A stretch of 6,318 nucleotides of DNA, taken from NCBI GenBank assembly GCA_963578605.1, contig CAUZEA010000203.1, positions 1 to 6,318 of the forward strand, given 5' to 3'. This DNA is from JAKVCB01 sp963578605 (lineage in GTDB: Bacteria; Planctomycetota; Planctomycetia; Pirellulales; Lacipirellulaceae). Below are positions 5,272 through 6,318 of this stretch, piece by piece (the stretch's first letter is position 1; the number at the start of each line of letters is the position of its first letter). The notes below the pieces were generated by a model. That model saw only the letters and a list, made by a program, of their open reading frames with translations. It did not search any database and had not been told where the DNA came from. Position numbers and translations under genes: made by a program.

Positions 5272-6210
5272 ATGAGCTTCGTTCTGCAACCGTGGCAGTT
5301 GCTGCTGACCATCCTCTCCGGCATGGTCCACCGCCGACAGCAGGAAATCATCGAGTTTCAGAATTCCGAGATTATGGCTCTGCTCGATACGCACGGCAAG
5401 AAACGAATACTGTTGACCGATGAGCAACGGCGGATTTTGGCAGTCAAAGGCATGGCGCTCGGTCGCAAAACACTGCAGGAATTGACCACGATCGTGATAC
5501 CCGACACGATCCTTCGCTGGCACCGCGAGCTTGTGGCAAAGAAATGGGACCACAGCGGGAAGCGTAAGTCGGTCGGCAGACCGCGTATCCGCCAGGTCAT
5601 CGTGGATCTGATCCTGCGATTCGCCAAAGAGAATCCCACCTGGGGCTACGACCGCATTCAAGGCGCCCTGGCCAACGTAGGCTACCACATCTCCAACAGG
5701 ACCGTGGGCAACGTCCTCAAAGCACACGGCGTCGAGCCAGCTCCCGACCGAAAGCAGCACACCACGTGGGCCACGTTCCTTAAAGCCCACTGGGACGTGT
5801 TGGCGGCGATCGACTTTACCACGATCGAAGTCTGGACCCGTGGCGGGCTGGTCACGTATTACCTGCTATTCGTGATGGAACTGGCCACACGCCGCGTGCA
5901 TTTCGCCGGCTCCACCACCAATCCGGATGAAGCTTGGATGAAGCAGGTCGCCAGGAATCTGACCGATGTTGAGGACGGCTTCCTCAACGGCAAGCGCTAC
6001 GTGCTGATGGATCGGGACGGCAAGTTCTGCCCGGCGTTCCGGGATGTTTTAAAGGACGAGGGTATCAAGCCACTGTTGCTGCCGCCGCGAAGTCCCGATT
6101 TGAACGCATACATCGAAAGGTTTATGAAAAGTCTCAAATCCGAAAGTCTCTCGCGGATGATCTTCTTCGGTGAACAATCGCTGCGGCGGGGCTTGACCTG
6201 CCCCCAGTGA
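5272..6210 (+). CDS. DDE (rve-type) transposase, C-terminally truncated
   Basis: Transposase with an integrase-core (RNase H-fold) domain, of a group I recall as widespread in planctomycetes and related to IS3/IS481. The frame opens at 5173, but the family's usual start MSFVLQPW is the ATG at 5272, so I use that. In that numbering, residues 46-95 form a helix-turn-helix (LGRKTLQEL, PDTILRWHRELVAKKW), GRPR is at 102-105, NPTWGYDRIQGAL at 121-133, and the catalytic domain covers about 170-306. Catalytic acids are Asp181 (AAIDFTT), Asp247 (LMDRDGKF) and Glu282 (YIERFMKSLKSE), with 34 residues between the second and third. After EQSLRR (residue 306) the expected continuation (a REF-x-x-HYH-x-E-R-NHQGL-type tail, about 60 residues) is missing and is replaced by GLTCPQ and a stop. 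The enzyme is therefore probably inactive, although all three acids remain. Confidence 0.85.
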   Translation: MSFVLQPWQLLLTILSGMVHRRQQEIIEFQNSEIMALLDTHGKKRILLTDEQRRILAVKGMALGRKTLQELTTIVIPDTILRWHRELVAKKWDHSGKRKSVGRPRIRQVIVDLILRFAKENPTWGYDRIQGALANVGYHISNRTVGNVLKAHGVEPAPDRKQHTTWATFLKAHWDVLAAIDFTTIEVWTRGGLVTYYLLFVMELATRRVHFAGSTTNPDEAWMKQVARNLTDVEDGFLNGKRYVLMDRDGKFCPAFRDVLKDEGIKPLLLPPRSPDLNAYIERFMKSLKSESLSRMIFFGEQSLRRGLTCPQ

Positions 6211-6318
6211 CAGTACCAGTAGTTAAGTTACTCTTTGCAGCACCGCTAGGCCAGCCACTTCACTTCGTGGAGGCGTAGCCGGAACGAGTGCGTTGGGCAT
6301 GGTGAAGTGATTGGGGGT
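6194..6318. mobile_element. Possible end of a second insertion element, runs off window
   Basis: Homology of the transposase stops near 6189, and TGACCTGCCCCC begins at 6194. This has the TG start and C-rich shape of terminal inverted repeats in some IS3-family elements. The remaining bases show no gene. They contain CACTTCAC (6256-6263) and its inverted copy GTGAAGTG (6302-6309), and GGCGTAGCCGG (6272-6282), inverted to part of 1274-1284. The second end and any target duplication would lie beyond the window, so the call is tentative. Confidence 0.4.

Noticed and set aside
5167..5790. Minus-strand 207-codon ORF opposite the transposase
   Set aside because: It is antisense to a clear DDE transposase with catalytic residues in order.

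Overview
The window most resembles an accessory stretch of a planctomycete chromosome (Planctomycetota, probably a Pirellula/Rhodopirellula-like lineage). The evidence is the protein types: an integrase with the RYGGLRCPSE and SRETDLA signatures, a secreted SHD1 plus formylglycine-generating-enzyme-like (FGE) protein, a Tat-exported Asp-box protein with an SRRAWLK signal, and a DDE transposase starting MSFVLQPW. This placement rests on recalled family resemblance, not on a search.

Layout. Bases 1-945 hold the 3' part of a tyrosine recombinase whose 5' end lies outside the window. Its reading frame runs through a 22-nt sequence that matches the 3' end of a tRNA (minus strand, 713-734), which is a likely attachment-site core. 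A second open frame continues to 923 and stops in the loop of a perfect hairpin. Bases 946-1302 are non-coding and rich in inverted repeats. A minus-strand gene (1303-2346) encodes a secreted SHD1/FGE-like protein, and near-identical 20-bp direct repeats lie on both sides of it. A divergent plus-strand gene (2622-3104) encodes a small secreted pentapeptide-repeat protein, with a 17-bp operator-like palindrome upstream. A plus-strand gene (3315-4643) encodes a Tat-exported sialidase-like protein. Facing it is a small minus-strand membrane-protein gene (4740-5045) with a strong ribosome-binding site, overlapped at its 5' end by a doubtful short ORF (5006-5227). A plus-strand DDE transposase (5272-6210) loses its C-terminus at about 6189, where what looks like the end of another insertion element begins and runs out of the window.

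How the parts fit. No single pathway is evident. The window looks like a mosaic: two mobile-element modules (integrase/att region on the left, broken transposase on the right) frame three genes for exported proteins and one small membrane protein. No defence system, CRISPR array, rRNA or complete tRNA gene was seen. The observations most worth following are the tRNA-like att core inside the integrase reading frame with its out-of-frame tail, the 20-bp repeats around the FGE-like gene, and the nested insertion at the right edge.
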